Origin: an uncultured Eubacteriales bacterium | GTDB lineage: Bacteria > Bacillota > Clostridia > Lachnospirales > Anaerotignaceae | Direction of reading: 5' to 3' | Assembly (NCBI GenBank): GCA_900548595.1 | Contig: URLB01000042.1 | Coordinates: 1 to 15,114 of the forward strand | Length of the DNA: 15,114 nt | In this document: positions 14,338 to 15,114 of the stretch, one piece after another | How the letters are laid out: each line of letters begins with the position of its first letter | Position numbering within the stretch: position 1 is the first letter of the stretch | Made by a program: the position numbers and the translations under genes | The notes under the pieces: generated by a model | What the model was told of the DNA's origin: nothing | Seen by the model: the letters and a program-made list of their open reading frames with translations, nothing else | Databases searched by the model: none

Positions 14338-15114
14338 TTGGAAAACATGAATGTGAATAAAAAAGAAAATGTTATAATAAGCGTTGAACCCGGAAGTATT
14401 GCCGAGGAACTCGGAATTGAGCCGGGAGACGTTCTTGTTTCCATAAACGATAAAGAAATACTCGACGTATTCGATTACAGATATATGATCAACGACGAAT
14501 ATCTGGAAATAGTCATGAAAGACGGAAACGGTGAGGAATATATCGCAGAGGTTGAAAAGGACTATGACGAGGATATAGGAATCGTTTTTGAAAGCGGACT
14601 TATGGACAACGCAAGAAGCTGTAGAAACAAATGTATTTTCTGCTTTATCGACCAGCTTCCCAAAGGAATGAGAGAAACTCTGTATTTTAAAGACGATGAT
14701 ACAAGACTTTCGTTTTTACAGGGGAATTATGTTACCCTCACAAATATGAAAGACAAAGACATAGACAGAATAATATATTATCATCTTTCTCCCATTAATA
14801 TTTCCGTCCATACAACTAATCCGGAGCTTAGAAAAATGATGCTCAATAACAATAAAGCCGGGAATATTATGGAGAGAATGAAAAAACTGGCGGCTGCCGG
14901 AATAGAACTTCATTTGCAGGTGGTGCTTTGCAAAGGAATAAACGACGGGGAAGAACTTGATAGAACAATACGGGATATTACTGAACTGTATCCAAGCGCC
15001 AGAAGCATGTCGGTTGTCCCAATAGGTCTTACAAAGTACAGGGACGGTCTTTTTAAACAAGAGCCGTTTACAAAAGAGGATTCTGAAAAGGTACTGGATC
15101 AGATAGAGGAATGG
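14338..15114 (+). CDS. DUF512 family protein with PDZ and radical SAM-like domains (3' end outside window)
   Basis: The frame stays open for 259 codons to the right edge, so this is the N-terminal part of a protein that is usually about 430-450 residues long. Residues 12-70 form a PDZ-like domain (VEPGSIAEELGIEPGD, then SINDKEI). A cysteine cluster follows, C95-x3-C99-x2-C102 (SCRNKCIFCFIDQLP), which has radical SAM spacing. After it come DDTRLSFLQGNYVTLTN and ISVHTTNPELRKMML, both typical of the DUF512 family. The namesake domain should lie beyond the edge. The start is TTG at 14338, 7 bases after GAGGG; an ATG at 14347 is less well placed. It follows the YlmD-type gene by 10 bases. The function is unknown; in many Clostridia this gene precedes der. 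Confidence 0.88.
   Translation, partial: MENMNVNKKENVIISVEPGSIAEELGIEPGDVLVSINDKEILDVFDYRYMINDEYLEIVMKDGNGEEYIAEVEKDYDEDIGIVFESGLMDNARSCRNKCIFCFIDQLPKGMRETLYFKDDDTRLSFLQGNYVTLTNMKDKDIDRIIYYHLSPINISVHTTNPELRKMMLNNNKAGNIMERMKKLAAAGIELHLQVVLCKGINDGEELDRTIRDITELYPSARSMSVVPIGLTKYRDGLFKQEPFTKEDSEKVLDQIEEW

Noticed and set aside
1..15114. Search for tRNA, rRNA, CRISPR, insertion sequence, toxin-antitoxin or phage signals
   Set aside because: No repeats with spacers, no transposase or integrase motifs, no tRNA-like cloverleaf and no codon-use break were seen by eye.

Overview
This window is A+T-rich bacterial chromosomal DNA from a Gram-positive of the class Clostridia; a Lachnospirales-type gut anaerobe is my best guess (inference). 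The evidence is RNase J, an IreB/RuvX/DUF1292 block, a YlbF-family protein, YlmD-type and MtaB-type enzymes, strong AGGAGG ribosome binding sites, many TTG starts, and a bias for AGA and ATA codons. I see no tRNA, rRNA, CRISPR array, insertion sequence or phage gene. There are 18 genes, 17 on the + strand and one on the - strand. The last gene runs off the right edge, and an inverted ribosome binding site at base 1 suggests a divergent gene just left of the window. No gene-free stretch exceeds about 300 bases.

Layout. (1) 140-2189: a three-gene unit with an MBL-fold hydrolase, an AlkD-like DNA glycosylase and an unrecognised 185-residue protein, closed by a strong terminator. (2) 2267-5133: a secreted alkaline phosphatase followed by a YibE/F membrane protein. 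A TATAAT box preceded by TTAACA-like hexamers hints at phosphate control. (3) 5165-7329: a Cof-type HAD phosphatase overlapping the tRNA methylthiotransferase gene mtaB. (4) 7431-10560: ireB, ruvX, a DUF1292 gene, RNase J and a YlbF-family gene, closed by a strong terminator. This unit may also be fed by read-through from unit 3. (5) 10598-11565: a monocistronic secreted D,D-carboxypeptidase with a near-consensus promoter, ending in a bidirectional terminator shared with (6) a convergent GNAT acetyltransferase (11608-12114, - strand). (7) 12335 to the right edge: rnhB, yraN, a YlmD/YfiH-family gene and a DUF512/PDZ radical-SAM-like gene, tightly packed or overlapping.

How the genes work together. 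The window is mostly housekeeping: RNA decay (RNase J with a YlbF-type partner), nucleic-acid maintenance (RNase HII, RuvX, AlkD, YraN), tRNA modification (MtaB), wall-stress signalling and wall trimming (IreB, the carboxypeptidase) and phosphate scavenging (alkaline phosphatase). I found no clear novel defence or mobile system. The points most worth a second look are the dyad inside the rnhB promoter, the His/Trp metal-site variant and large insertion of the alkaline phosphatase, the RNase J-YlbF gene pair, the unknown third gene of the AlkD unit, and the odd sequence around the RNase J start codon.
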